In this document: positions 1 to 10,590 of the stretch, piece after piece
Numbering within the stretch: position 1 is the first letter of the stretch
How the letters are laid out: each line of letters begins with the position of its first letter
Source of the DNA: Ectothiorhodospira shaposhnikovii
GTDB lineage: Bacteria; Pseudomonadota; Gammaproteobacteria; Ectothiorhodospirales; Ectothiorhodospiraceae
Length of the DNA: 64,000 nucleotides
Assembly: GCF_016584105.1 (NCBI RefSeq)
Contig: NZ_NRSM01000002.1
Location: 1-64,000, forward strand
Direction: 5' to 3'
Made by a program: the position numbers and the translations under genes
Notes under the pieces: generated by a model
Database searches by the model: none
The model's input: the letters and a program-made list of their open reading frames with translations, nothing else
What the model was told of the DNA's origin: nothing

Positions 1-2
1 AG

Positions 3-92
3 TACATCGAGATGGAGTACAACAGCGACCGGCTCCACTCGTCCCTGGGGTACATCACCCCTCAGCAACATTTTTTAGCGGTTGCTGCTTAA
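3..92 (+). mobile_element. 3' end of an IS3-family transposase (OrfB), cut by window edge
   Basis: The frame starting at base 3 encodes 29 residues before a TAA at 90-92. They include the YN-x2-R-x-HSSLGY-x-TP pattern found at the C-terminus of IS3-family integrase-type transposases. The rest of the element lies upstream of the window. The right-end inverted repeat should lie just after the stop codon, but no left end is visible to pair with it, so the border cannot be fixed. Confidence 0.75.
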
Positions 93-423
93 TCCGTGTC
101 CGCTGCGACTTGACCAGAACACACAGGGGATCGTTGACAAGATGATTGACCAAGCGCTGGAAGGTGATTCACACGCTGCAAGTCTCATCCTCGCCCGCGT
201 CATGCCAGCACTGCGGGCGCAGGCTGAAAAGGTGGAGTTTGACTTTGACGCTAAGGCTACCGCCACCGAGCAGGCAGAAGCTGTGTTGCAGGCAATAGCT
301 GATGGTCTGGTGTCGCCCGATGTGGGCAAGCAGATCATTGAGGCAATCGGTTCGCTCAGTTCGATCCGTCAGATTGACGAACTGGAAGAAAGGCTTTCGG
401 CCTTGGAGGGGAAAAACTCATGA
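82..423 (+). pseudogene. DUF5681-like phage/mobile-element protein, 5' end replaced by IS
   Basis: The frame is open from inside the transposase end, with a TTG at 82 that is probably fortuitous. From about base 112 it reads as a plausible protein: a helix with a DKMIDQALEGD segment, an acidic linker, then two helices ending in LEERLSALEG. The pattern of 'ALEGD..A..L.L.R..P', a linker and a C-terminal coiled helix resembles the C-terminal part of DUF5681 proteins, which sit beside phage terminase or conjugative genes. The N-terminal zinc-finger-like part expected in that family is missing, consistent with IS insertion. The stop overlaps the next start (ATGA), so it was once the first gene of a three-gene unit. 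Confidence 0.5.
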
Positions 424-617
424 TGGACGTTACTTGGTCAACCGACGAGCTGCGCAATATTTGCGCCGACGAAACGCGCCCTATGGCAGTGCGGGCTGAG
501 GCGGCAATGGCGCTGGGCGAGCGCATCAGGCACGCACTGCCACCGGAGCAGCGTACAGAGCTGGAGCAAGAAATGGCTCAGTTCCGCGCCTTTGAGCTGG
601 TACAGGCTATCCACTAA
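420..617 (+). CDS. Small hypothetical protein of mobile-element operon
   Basis: This 65-residue acidic, helix-rich protein is not recognised. Its ATG overlaps the stop of the upstream DUF5681-like remnant by four bases (ATGA), and its TAA overlaps the ATG of the next ORF by one base. That coupling supports a real translated gene. Part of the sequence (RAEAAMALGERIRHALPPEQRTELEQ, in pieces) suggests two amphipathic helices. No catalytic motif is visible. The context suggests a phage-like or island cassette. Confidence 0.5.
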   Translation: MMDVTWSTDELRNICADETRPMAVRAEAAMALGERIRHALPPEQRTELEQEMAQFRAFELVQAIH

Positions 618-895
618 TGAGGAGGCTCACTGCTACCACACTGCGCCGACTGGCTGCACTGGAACAACAACGGTCGGCGCAAAAGCCGATGGCGGCATGG
701 CCGCCCATCCTGCCGCTGGACGAATGGGAGCGTCTTGCCGTTGCGAGTCAGGAAAAGCTCGTAGCCGATACCCGCGAATATCTGCACGTCAGACCCGGTG
801 ACGTTGTAGTGGAAGGCGACCCGGACGATGTATCCCACAAGTACAAGGCCCACGCCCGGTTGCCGGGAATTGAAGTTCGGTCAGTCAGTCGATGA
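617..895 (+). CDS. Small hypothetical protein of mobile-element operon
   Basis: This 92-residue protein is translationally coupled to the preceding gene (TAATG). The N-terminal third is a basic helix (RRLAALEQQR), followed by a Trp/Pro segment (AAWPPILPLDEWERL). This layout is often seen in small proteins encoded beside phage terminases, but no family could be named. It is the last gene of the small island operon. Confidence 0.5.
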   Translation: MRRLTATTLRRLAALEQQRSAQKPMAAWPPILPLDEWERLAVASQEKLVADTREYLHVRPGDVVVEGDPDDVSHKYKAHARLPGIEVRSVSR

Positions 896-1181
896 TTATC
901 ACGATGGTGGCACCACTACCCGGAACCCGCTGGTCTGCTTTATAGATGCTCTCCCGGTGTGGGGGAGGCAGCAGGTCATAACACGCCCTGTCGAACCGGG
1001 TGCGTTTGTCCAGTTCCGTTGCAGGGATAGCAAAGCCAACGTCAATCTTGCAGCGAGCCACAGCGGGATAGCCTGATTTTCCTGGCTCACCGTATGCGGT
1101 GAGAATCGGGCCAGTATCAGAAATTCGCTCACTTCGGTCACCCTGCACCCATTCATCATTGATGCGCCGAGTTTCCGTCAT
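885..1181 (-). CDS. Possible small hypothetical protein
   Basis: An open frame of 98 codons runs from an ATG at 1181 on the minus strand to a stop inside the 3' end of the preceding plus-strand gene. The composition looks protein-like (a GDRSERISDTGPILTAYGEP segment), but there is no clear ribosome-binding site and no recognised domain. It could be a relic of the island. The overlapping plus-strand frames here look less protein-like. Confidence 0.3.
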   Translation of the reverse strand: MTETRRINDEWVQGDRSERISDTGPILTAYGEPGKSGYPAVARCKIDVGFAIPATELDKRTRFDRACYDLLPPPHRESIYKADQRVPGSGATIVIIID

Positions 1182-1237
1182 CGCATCACGATGAAGTGGT
1201 TCAACTGTAGCGGACACACCGTTAAGCCTCGCAGTAT

Positions 1238-1283
1238 CCCGGCCAAGCCTGGATGGACAACACCCCGGCCAGGCCTGGATAGG
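1238..1283 (+). repeat. Two imperfect 20-bp direct repeats
   Basis: The unit CCCGGCCAAGCCTGGATGG occurs at 1238-1256 and again at about 1264-1282 with two substitutions, a 26-bp period. The repeat lies in the non-coding stretch 1182-1512 between the mobile island and the cytochrome b561 gene. It could be protein-binding half-sites or an island border. No further copy was seen nearby. The rest of 1182-1512 shows no gene. Confidence 0.4.
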
Positions 1284-1512
1284 CAAATATCCCCGGGGGG
1301 GCAGAGAAAATCCCGACGATTTTCAGGGCAATTTTTGTCCCAGATCGTGGACACCCCGAACAAGAGCCGTCGATACTGCTAAGCTAGATTGTGGTTTTCT
1401 GCAGGGTCGGCATTGATCGCGTCTGCACGACACACACCCGCAGACGGGTTCAGGGGGAGAACAGGCCTGTCGGCCCGCACTCAAGCTGATGACAACCCAC
1501 AAGGGAGCAAAC

Positions 1513-2100
1513 ATGAGCACTGCCTATCCGACTGTTGGTGTGGCCTCCGGGCTACCACGCTATTCCTATCTGCTGCGCCTGCTGCACTGGGTGATCGCCG
1601 TCCTGCTCATCATGGCCCTGATCGGCGGGATGACCCTGGGCACGCTGGGCTATGAACGTCTCGTGGAACTGGTCGGGGCAGAGATGGCCGGCTATGCCTA
1701 CATGGGGCACAAGACCCTGGGCATCACGATTCTGGGCTTGATGGTCCTGCGCCTGCTGGTACGGGTCAGCCAGGGCACCCCCGACTATGCCATCGACCTG
1801 TCCCGCGCCCAGCATTTCCTTGCCGGCCTGGTACATTTCCTGCTGTACGTACTGGTCATTGCCATGCCCATCATCGGCTGGCTGGCCACCGCCGCCGCCG
1901 GGCATCCGGTGAATTTCGGCACCTATGAGCTGCCAGGCTTCATCGGCCAGGACCCCGAGCTGTCCAAAACCCTGTTCCAGGCCCATACCGTGGTGGCCCT
2001 GTGCATCATCGCGCTGATCGTGATTCATGTGGCGGCCGCCATTTATCACGCCCGCGTGCGCAGAGACTGGGTGACCACCCGTATCAGCCTGTTCAACTAA
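1513..2100 (+). CDS. Cytochrome b561 family membrane protein
   Basis: This 195-residue integral membrane di-haem b protein would carry electrons between the quinone pool and periplasmic or small acceptors. Four hydrophobic segments are visible (about 20-40, 60-80, 95-118 and 155-175). Candidate haem ligands are the His of LLHW in helix 1, GHK before helix 2, QHFLAGLVHF at helix 3, and QAHT and VIHVAAAIYH around helix 4. The ATG at 1513 was chosen because AGGGAG lies 5 bases upstream; an ATG eight codons earlier lacks a site. The gene is monocistronic, ending at the strong terminator at 2117-2165. The electron partner is unknown. Confidence 0.85.
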   Translation: MSTAYPTVGVASGLPRYSYLLRLLHWVIAVLLIMALIGGMTLGTLGYERLVELVGAEMAGYAYMGHKTLGITILGLMVLRLLVRVSQGTPDYAIDLSRAQHFLAGLVHFLLYVLVIAMPIIGWLATAAAGHPVNFGTYELPGFIGQDPELSKTLFQAHTVVALCIIALIVIHVAAAIYHARVRRDWVTTRISLFN

Positions 2101-2116
2101 CGCCGGACTCAAAACG

Positions 2117-2165
2117 CCACAAACAAAAAGGCCGGGCAGAATGTGCCCGGCCTTTTTGTTTGTGG
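2117..2165. terminator. Bidirectional rho-independent terminator
   Basis: A perfect 22-bp inverted repeat (2117-2138 and 2144-2165) has a five-base loop. The GC core GCCGGGCA/TGCCCGGC is flanked by A5 on one side and T5 on the other, so it can end transcripts from both the cytochrome b561 gene (plus) and the CinA-like gene (minus). Confidence 0.9.
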
Positions 2166-2180
2166 GACCTATCCCCTGCC

Positions 2181-2942
2181 CTACAACGGGATCTGCGACA
2201 ACTGAGGCTTTTCCACCCAGGGCATGGCCCCCTGGTTGAGGAACTCGATGACCAGCATGACCGCTTCGGCCACCTGATCGGCCAGCCCCTTGATGCCCAG
2301 TTCCACTTCCCGGCAACCATTCGATGAAGGCAGACTGGACACACGGATCCCCGGAAACCGCTCCAGCACCGCCTCCATCACCGGCACCAGCTCGCTTTCC
2401 GGGGTATTGCTCACCAGGATCAGACGCTCGATGACCGGAACCCGGGAAAACAGATGGTTGTAATGGGTGTCCAGCACCCACTCCACCATGGGCCAGGCCA
2501 TGTTGGGGAATCCGGGAACACAGTGGTGGTGGCGCATGCTGAAACCCGGAATCTGATTCACCGGGTTGGGAATGAGTCTGCTCCCCACAGGCAGCTCCGC
2601 CATCCGGATCCGGTGGGGATAGGCCTGCTCGCCAAAACGAGCCTCCAGTATGGCCACGGCCTCGGGATGCGGGGCAAGCTCGACGCTGGCGGCCTGGGCA
2701 AAGCACTGCCGGGTGCGGTCATCGGGGGTTGCACCGATGCCGCCGAAGCTGAAGATCAGGGCCTGGGAATCCAGCGTCTGGCGCAGGCTCTCGGTCAGCA
2801 GGCCGGGATCATCTCCCACGAAACGGACAAAGGACAACTCCAGCCCGCGCCGGGCCAGTACCGAGATGAGAAAGTCCATGTGCTTGTCCCGACGCTTGCC
2901 GGACAGCAGTTCATCACCGATGATCAGGCCACCGATCTGCAT
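2181..2942 (-). CDS. CinA N-terminal/MoaB-Mog domain protein (molybdopterin-binding-like)
   Basis: This 253-residue soluble protein has the MoCF/MogA fold typical of the N-terminal half of CinA. It opens with IGGLIIGDELLSGKR, and the substrate-pocket motif FSFGGIGATPDDRT is near residue 70. The C-terminal nicotinamide-nucleotide amidohydrolase domain of full CinA is absent. In full-length relatives this domain hydrolyses ADP-ribose; its role in short forms is not settled. The ATG at 2942 lies 10 bases after AGAGGA; a GTG three codons upstream is too close to that site. Its stop faces the shared terminator. Confidence 0.8.
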   Translation of the reverse strand: MQIGGLIIGDELLSGKRRDKHMDFLISVLARRGLELSFVRFVGDDPGLLTESLRQTLDSQALIFSFGGIGATPDDRTRQCFAQAASVELAPHPEAVAILEARFGEQAYPHRIRMAELPVGSRLIPNPVNQIPGFSMRHHHCVPGFPNMAWPMVEWVLDTHYNHLFSRVPVIERLILVSNTPESELVPVMEAVLERFPGIRVSSLPSSNGCREVELGIKGLADQVAEAVMLVIEFLNQGAMPWVEKPQLSQIPL

Positions 2943-2970
2943 TCCTGTCACATCCTCTGACGGTCACGCT

Positions 2971-4080
2971 TCAGTTCTTTGCGCCCATGGCCAGTGCCCG
3001 GGCACGAATCAGCTCACCCGCCTCCCGCTGCGCCTCGCGATCGTAGTTCTCGTCCGCCTCGGGCCAACCCTGCACATGACGGCAGATCAGGTCGGCCAGG
3101 GCGTCCGTATGATCCTGACGGGTGTTGAGGGAGGGAATATAGCTGAACCGCTCGCCACCTGCCTCAATGAAGGCCTCGCGGCTCTCGTCGGCGATCTCTT
3201 CCAGGGTCTCCAGGCAGTCGGCGGAAAAGCCGGGGCAGACCACATCCAGGGATTTCACGCCCTGCCCAGGCAGACCGACGATGGTCTCCAGGGTATAGGG
3301 CGTCAGCCACTGGGCCTTGCCGAAACGGGACTGAAAGGAAACCAGCCAGCGATCTTCCGGCAGCTCCAGACGCTCCGCCACCAGGCGGGCCGTGGTCTGG
3401 CAGTAGCAATGGTAGGGGTCACCCTGGTCCAGATAATCGAGGGGAATACCGTGGAAGGAGAACAGCAGGCGCTCACCCTGACCATGGGTCGCCCAGTGCT
3501 CGCGGATGCTGGCGGCCACGGCATCGATGTAGGCGTTGTCATCGTGATACCCCATGACGAACCGGGTCTCGGGTACCCAGCGCCATTCGCTCAGGGCACG
3601 GGTGACGGCATCAAAGGTGGAGCCGGTGGTGGAGGCGGCATACTGGGGATACAGAGGCAGCACCAGGATGCGCCGGGCACCGGCACGGCGCAGTTCCTCC
3701 AGACCGGCACGAATGGAAGGATTGCCGTAACGCATGGCCACCGCCACCTTGACCGGTCCGTAGAGCCGTTCGGCGATTCGCTGGCCCACCGCCTGCCCCT
3801 GGGCCTTGGTGATGGTGAGAAGCGGAGAACCGTCCTTGCCCCAGATACGGGCATACTTGGCCGCGCTCTGGCGCGGCCGGGTATTGAGAATCAGGCCGTT
3901 GAGCAGCAGCCACCACACGGGGCGCGGCACCTCCACCACACGGGAATCCCAGAGAAATTCCTTGAGATAGCGCCTCAACGCCTGCGGCGTGGGCGCATCG
4001 GGTGTCCCCAGATTGGTGATCAGCACTCCCAGACTGTGGAGACTCCCGTGTCGGTAATTCGGCTCGCCAATATAGGTCAT
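2971..4080 (-). CDS. hemH: Ferrochelatase
   Basis: This enzyme inserts Fe2+ into protoporphyrin IX, the last step of haem synthesis, at the cytoplasmic membrane face. The 369-residue product begins GVLITNLGTPDAPT, the family's N-terminal signature. It contains the catalytic-histidine motif LLFSFHGIP and the following YHCYCQTTARL segment. The conserved LVSFQSRFGKAQWL...YT and VVCPGFSADCLETLEEI blocks follow. An upstream ATG would add 44 unrelated residues, so 4080 was chosen. Haem supply fits a genome with multihaem cytochromes. The gene is 28 bases upstream of the CinA-like gene and probably co-transcribed with it. Confidence 0.95.
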   Translation of the reverse strand: MTYIGEPNYRHGSLHSLGVLITNLGTPDAPTPQALRRYLKEFLWDSRVVEVPRPVWWLLLNGLILNTRPRQSAAKYARIWGKDGSPLLTITKAQGQAVGQRIAERLYGPVKVAVAMRYGNPSIRAGLEELRRAGARRILVLPLYPQYAASTTGSTFDAVTRALSEWRWVPETRFVMGYHDDNAYIDAVAASIREHWATHGQGERLLFSFHGIPLDYLDQGDPYHCYCQTTARLVAERLELPEDRWLVSFQSRFGKAQWLTPYTLETIVGLPGQGVKSLDVVCPGFSADCLETLEEIADESREAFIEAGGERFSYIPSLNTRQDHTDALADLICRHVQGWPEADENYDREAQREAGELIRARALAMGAKN

Positions 4081-4381
4081 GGCTTGTTCTGCTTTATGGT
4101 TTGACGACAACCCTCGGGCGGCGTGATCGGCCGCTGAAGCGACGGAATCACCCTCTCCCCGCAGTGCGGGGCCGCGAAGGCCGAGTGTACTCCTCCCTAC
4201 TTCAAGAGCCATCTGGACCCTTCCCCCCAGGACATGAGGCGCGACTGTAAACCGGCCGGCAAGGATGCACCAGCGCCGGGGTACGGCCCCGCGGACGGAC
4301 AGCCTGCCCCCTCAAGGCAGGCCGAAGGAAACCAGTTCCCGGACAGGGTCACGCCGCCGATGATGCCTGGCAAGTGGCGCA
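4081..4381. other. Non-coding GC-rich gap between hemH and the HNH gene
   Basis: No convincing ORF was seen. The stretch can form several short GC hairpins, for example a 7-bp stem GCCTGCC/GGCAGGC at 4302-4322. It would be the 5' leader of hemH and the 3' tail of the HNH gene, both on the minus strand. I looked for cobalamin riboswitch, SRP RNA and RNase P RNA core motifs and did not find them. Confidence 0.4.
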
Positions 4382-4966
4382 CTACTGCCGCAGACGCAGC
4401 CGCAGGGGACTGGTTCTTGGAAAATGAGCCTGCAGAAACTCCATCTGGTCCGCCAGCACACGGCGCCCCTGAAGATAGATGTATTCCGCATGGGTCGGGA
4501 TGAACGGCACCGCCAGCAACTGCATGCCGGCCTGCTCGGGCGTGCGGCCGGCCTTGTGGTTGTTGCAGCGTTTGCAGGCGGTCACCACGTTGCACCATAG
4601 ATCTTGCCCCCCCTGGCTGATGGGGGTGACATGGTCCCGCGACAGGTCGCGGTGCTGGAAGTGATTGCCGCAGTAAAGACATAAGTGAGCATCACGCTTG
4701 AACAAGGCCGCATTGTTGAGTGGCGGTGAATAGGCCTGACTGACGGCCTTGTTGGTGCCGTGGGTGGCAATGATGGAGTTCACCTCCACCAGACTGCGCC
4801 GGCCGGTCCGGGCGTTGATGCCGCCGCGAATCCGGTACAACAGGGAGCCACAGGTGTAGGCCACCTGCCCAGCGTGGTAGAGCCGCACCGCATGCTGATA
4901 ATCGATCCATTCCATCGGCATGCCCGATGCGTCAGTTCGCAGTACCTGCTGACTGAACTCGTACAC
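4382..4966 (-). CDS. HNH endonuclease domain protein
   Basis: The 194-residue protein carries a McrA-type HNH core near residues 93-138: LCLYCGNHF, LSRDHVTPISQGG and VVTACKRCNNHKAGRTP. The two CxxC pairs bind structural zinc, and the DH-x15-N-x7-N/H pattern forms the metal-dependent nuclease site. The N-terminal part (VLRTDASG.P.EWI.YQ.AV) is typical of a widespread stand-alone HNH family found in free-living proteobacteria. Its target is unknown. The start is a GTG at 4966 with AGAG just upstream; the true start may be slightly internal. Confidence 0.85.
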   Translation of the reverse strand: MYEFSQQVLRTDASGMPMEWIDYQHAVRLYHAGQVAYTCGSLLYRIRGGINARTGRRSLVEVNSIIATHGTNKAVSQAYSPPLNNAALFKRDAHLCLYCGNHFQHRDLSRDHVTPISQGGQDLWCNVVTACKRCNNHKAGRTPEQAGMQLLAVPFIPTHAEYIYLQGRRVLADQMEFLQAHFPRTSPLRLRLRQ

Positions 4967-5293
4967 CTCTGCACCCTCGGGAGGTTATACCGGCACCGCC
5001 CGACTCTGCCGTAATCGGACCCAGAAAGCAATTATCAAGCCGTTGATTCGTTGACCTGCGTCCCCTTGTTCGGCAGGGCTTGCCACGATTTTTCGTACCC
5101 GCACACCAACTCGATCGACTTTTGATGTTCAAAGCCCGGAAAAATTCCGCTACCATGCCCTGTTTTTGGGCATACCCCCCCTGGGGATAGCGCCCAACTG
5201 GTTCGCATCCACCCCAACAACCGTTGCAGTCCTCATCGTCAGGATCGGTCGTCATCCGGCCATTACCCCTGCACGGGCAGACGGAGTCAAGCC
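4967..5293. promoter_or_regulatory. Divergent promoter region, HNH gene / pnt operon
   Basis: About 330 bases separate the minus-strand HNH gene from plus-strand pntAA. No gene was seen. The AT-richer block around 5090-5165 is the likely location of the pnt promoter, but no well-spaced -35/-10 pair stands out. Confidence 0.35.
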
Positions 5294-6427
5294 ATGCCGA
5301 TCAAGATAGCCGTACCCAAAGAGACCGCCCAGGGCGAGCGGCGCGTCGCACTGGACCCCACGGTCGCCGCGCGCTTCACCAAGCTGGGCCTTGAAGTGAT
5401 GATCCAGAAGGGTGCCGGGCAAAATGCCCAGTTCCCCGATGACGCCTACGCGGACACCCGCGTGGTGGACGATGCCAAGGCCCTGATGTCCGAAGCCGAC
5501 ATCGTGGTCAAGGTGGCCCCGCCCACCCAGGAAGAAGTGAACATGATGAAGGATGGAGCCACCCTCATCGGCTTCTTCCATGCCCACAAGAACACGGATG
5601 TGGTCAAGGCGCTGCAGAAGAAGAAGATCACCAGCTTCGCCATGGAGCTGATCCCCCGCATCTCCCGTGCCCAGAGCATGGATGCCCTGTCCTCCCAGGC
5701 CGCCGTGGCCGGATACAAGGCCGCCATCATGGGTTCGGACCTGTCCTGCCGCTTCTTCCCCATGCTCACCACCGCGGCCGGCACCATCCGTCCGTCCAAG
5801 GTGCTGGTGATCGGTGCCGGCGTGGCCGGCCTGCAGGCCATCGCCACCGCCCGCCGCCTGGGCGCCATCGTCGAGGCCTATGACGTGCGCTCCGCCACCA
5901 AGGAGCAGGTGGAATCCCTGGGCGCCAAGTTCCTGGACCTGGGCGTGAAGGCGGAAGGCGAAGGCGGCTATGCCCGCGAACTGACCGACGAGGAAAAGGC
6001 AAAACAGCAGGAAGCCCTGGCCAGGTTCATCAGCCAGTGCGACGTGCTGATCACCACCGCCGCCATCCCCGGCCGCCCCTCCCCCATGCTGATTCCCCAG
6101 AAGATGGTGGACGGCATGAAGCCCGGCGCGGTCATCATCGACCTGGCCGCCGAAGGCGGCGGAAACTGCGAGCTGACCAAGCCCGGCAAGACCGTCACCA
6201 AGGGCAACGTGACCATTCACGGCCCCCTGAACGTACCCAGCCAGGTGCCGCTGCACGCCAGCGAAATGTACGCCAAGAACCTGCTCAACTTCCTGTCTCC
6301 CATGCTCGCCGACGGCCAGCTGAACCTGGACTGGAACGACGAGATCATCGCCAAGAGCTGTCTGACCCACGACGGTGAGATCAAGCACGACGCAACCCGC
6401 AGCCTTGTGGAAGGAGATCAAAAGTGA
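5294..6427 (+). CDS. pntAA: NAD(P) transhydrogenase subunit alpha, part 1 (dI domain)
   Basis: This cytoplasmic NAD(H)-binding component of the proton-translocating Re/Si-specific transhydrogenase moves hydride between NADH and NADP+ using the proton gradient. The 377 residues start IAVPKETAQGERRVALDP (family signature). They contain the Rossmann motif VLVIGAGVAGLQAIATARRLGA near 172 and the mobile-loop region with RPSPMLIP. The protein ends before any membrane segment, as in split three-gene systems. It overlaps pntAB by GTGA. NADPH from this enzyme would feed the Calvin cycle. Confidence 0.95.
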   Translation: MPIKIAVPKETAQGERRVALDPTVAARFTKLGLEVMIQKGAGQNAQFPDDAYADTRVVDDAKALMSEADIVVKVAPPTQEEVNMMKDGATLIGFFHAHKNTDVVKALQKKKITSFAMELIPRISRAQSMDALSSQAAVAGYKAAIMGSDLSCRFFPMLTTAAGTIRPSKVLVIGAGVAGLQAIATARRLGAIVEAYDVRSATKEQVESLGAKFLDLGVKAEGEGGYARELTDEEKAKQQEALARFISQCDVLITTAAIPGRPSPMLIPQKMVDGMKPGAVIIDLAAEGGGNCELTKPGKTVTKGNVTIHGPLNVPSQVPLHASEMYAKNLLNFLSPMLADGQLNLDWNDEIIAKSCLTHDGEIKHDATRSLVEGDQK

Positions 6428-6714
6428 TCGAGGGTTTTGTTGCACTCTATATCTTCATGCTCGCCGCCTTCACCGGCTACGAGGTCATTTCCAAGGTGCC
6501 GGTGATCCTGCACACGCCGCTGATGTCCGGCTCCAACTTCGTCCACGGCATCGTGCTGGTGGGTACCATGGTGGCCCTGGGCCACGCAGAAACCACGGCC
6601 CAGATGTGGGTGGGCTTCATCGCCGTGATCCTGGCCGCCGGTAACGCCGTGGGTGGTTACGTGGTGACCGAGCGCATGCTCGAGATGTTCAAGTCCAGCA
6701 AGGGGGCCAAGTAA
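6424..6714 (+). CDS. pntAB: NAD(P) transhydrogenase subunit alpha, part 2 (membrane)
   Basis: The 96-residue membrane segment forms part of the dII proton channel. It has three to four hydrophobic helices: FVALYIFMLAAFTGYEVI, then NFVHGIVLVGTMVALGHA, then WVGFIAVILAAGNAVGGY. The GTG start overlaps the pntAA stop by four bases. The TAA directly abuts the pntB ATG, so the three subunits are translationally coupled. Confidence 0.93.
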   Translation: MIEGFVALYIFMLAAFTGYEVISKVPVILHTPLMSGSNFVHGIVLVGTMVALGHAETTAQMWVGFIAVILAAGNAVGGYVVTERMLEMFKSSKGAK

Positions 6715-8097
6715 ATGGGTTTCATCATCAACGTAGCCTACTTTGCGGCGGCGGTGCTGTTCATCGTCGGCCTCAAGCAGATGGCCTCGCCGGTCACCGC
6801 CCGTCGCGGGATCATCTGGGCCGGCTGGGGCATGGTCATCGCCACGGTGGTCACCTTCCTGCACCCTGAAGTCCGCGGCTTCATCAACTACCTGCTGATC
6901 ATCCTGGGCATCGGTATCGGTGGCGGTCTGGCCTGGTACACCGGCAAGCGCGTCGCCATGACGGACATGCCACAGATGATCGCCCTGTACAACGGCATGG
7001 GCGGCGGCGCGGCCGCCGGTATCGGCATCGTGGCCCTGATGGGTTCCTACGAGCTGAGCTGGACCATCCAGTTCATCGCCGTGGTGGGTGTGATCATCGG
7101 CGCCGTGGCCTTCTCCGGCTCCCTGATCGCCTTTGCCAAGCTGCAGGGCCTGATCACCAAGTCCCTGCGCTTTGACATGCAGCAGAAGATCAACCTGGGC
7201 GTGCTTGGTGCCACCGTGCTGCTGGGTATCATCATCAGCTTCAGCGGTGCCCAGGTGAACGGCGCCCTGCTGACCGTGTTCCTGCTGCTGGCCCTGGCCT
7301 TCGGCATCCTCATGACCCTGCCCATCGGCGGCGCGGACATGCCGGTGGTGATCTCCCTGTACAACGCCCTCACCGGTCTGGCCGTGGGCCTGAAGGGTCT
7401 GGTGCTGGACAATGCCGCGCTGATGATCGCCGGTATCGTGGTGGGTGCCGCCGGTACCCTGCTGACCCAGCTGATGGCCAAGGCCATGAACCGTCCCATC
7501 TCCAACGTGCTGTTCAGCCACTTCGGCGAGAGCAGCGGTGGTGACCAGTCCGAAGTGACCGGCACCATGAAGGAGATCGAGGCCTCCGACGCCGGCGTGA
7601 TGATGGCATTTGCCGACAAGGTGATCATCGTCCCCGGTTACGGCATGGCCGTGGCCCAGGCCCAGCACAAGATCTGGGAACTGACCCAGCTGCTGCAGGA
7701 GCGGGGCGTGACGGTGAAGTTCGCCATTCACCCGGTGGCGGGCCGCATGCCCGGTCACATGAACGTGCTGCTGGCCGAGGCCGGCGTGCCCTACGACATC
7801 ATCTACGACCTGGATGAGATCAACAGCGAGTTCAAGACCGCCGACGTGGCCATCGTCATCGGTGCCAACGACGTGGTGAACCCGGTGGCCCGCTCCAACC
7901 CGGAAAGCCCGATCTACGGCATGCCGATCCTGAACGCCGACCAGGCCAAGAATGTCATCGTCATCAAGCGTGGCAAGGGTGCCGGCTTCTCCGGCGTGGA
8001 AAACCACCTGTTCTTCGCCGACAACACCCGCATGCTGTACGGCGATGGCCAGAAGGCCGCCAGCGCGCTGATCTCCAGCATCAAGGAAATCGGTTAA
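6715..8097 (+). CDS. pntB: NAD(P) transhydrogenase subunit beta
   Basis: The 460-residue subunit has about eight to nine N-terminal membrane helices (dII) and a C-terminal NADP(H)-binding dIII domain. The dIII Rossmann-like motif VIIVPGYGMAVAQAQH is near residue 303. The NADP-binding KRGKGAGFSGVENHLF block is near 420. It starts immediately after the pntAB stop, and a terminator follows. Confidence 0.95.
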   Translation: MGFIINVAYFAAAVLFIVGLKQMASPVTARRGIIWAGWGMVIATVVTFLHPEVRGFINYLLIILGIGIGGGLAWYTGKRVAMTDMPQMIALYNGMGGGAAAGIGIVALMGSYELSWTIQFIAVVGVIIGAVAFSGSLIAFAKLQGLITKSLRFDMQQKINLGVLGATVLLGIIISFSGAQVNGALLTVFLLLALAFGILMTLPIGGADMPVVISLYNALTGLAVGLKGLVLDNAALMIAGIVVGAAGTLLTQLMAKAMNRPISNVLFSHFGESSGGDQSEVTGTMKEIEASDAGVMMAFADKVIIVPGYGMAVAQAQHKIWELTQLLQERGVTVKFAIHPVAGRMPGHMNVLLAEAGVPYDIIYDLDEINSEFKTADVAIVIGANDVVNPVARSNPESPIYGMPILNADQAKNVIVIKRGKGAGFSGVENHLFFADNTRMLYGDGQKAASALISSIKEIG

Positions 8098-8123
8098 TCC
8101 CGATCCCGCGACGGAAAGTGACA

Positions 8124-8152
8124 AGGCCCGGCGTCATCGCCGGGCTTTTTTC
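8124..8152 (+). terminator. Rho-independent terminator of the pnt operon
   Basis: An 8-bp perfect GC stem (GCCCGGCG/CGCCGGGC, 8126-8133 and 8138-8145) with a TCAT loop is followed by six T. It lies 26 bases after the pntB stop. Confidence 0.9.
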
Positions 8153-8234
8153 GTTTTACCCCCCTCACCCCACCCATTCTCCCGCCAGGGGAGAGGGGCT
8201 TTATCACCGGGCGGATGTGGCATCATTTGCCACC

Positions 8235-10448
<2,214 letters not shown>

Positions 10449-10590
10449 ACCGCGGGCATTCCACGCCGCCACGGCCCGTTTTCCGGGCTCCCCATCCCGG
10501 CAAGGGTATTCACCCCCCTTGCCATTCCCGATAGAATCTGCCCTCGTTGAGATATTCCCCGCCGTTTGCTCTTCTTCGGATACCGAAACC

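Noticed and set aside
4081-4381. Cobalamin riboswitch, SRP RNA or RNase P RNA in the hemH leader
   Set aside because: None of the conserved core motifs of these RNAs was found on either strand.
6418-8124. 568-codon His/Gly-rich minus-strand frame
   Set aside because: Antisense to pntAB/pntB. The composition is that of a shadow frame and no domain is recognisable.
8160-8200. CCCCTCACCC...GGGAGAGGGG near-palindrome before priA
   Set aside because: A short low-complexity GC stretch just after a real terminator; pairing is imperfect and no T-run follows.
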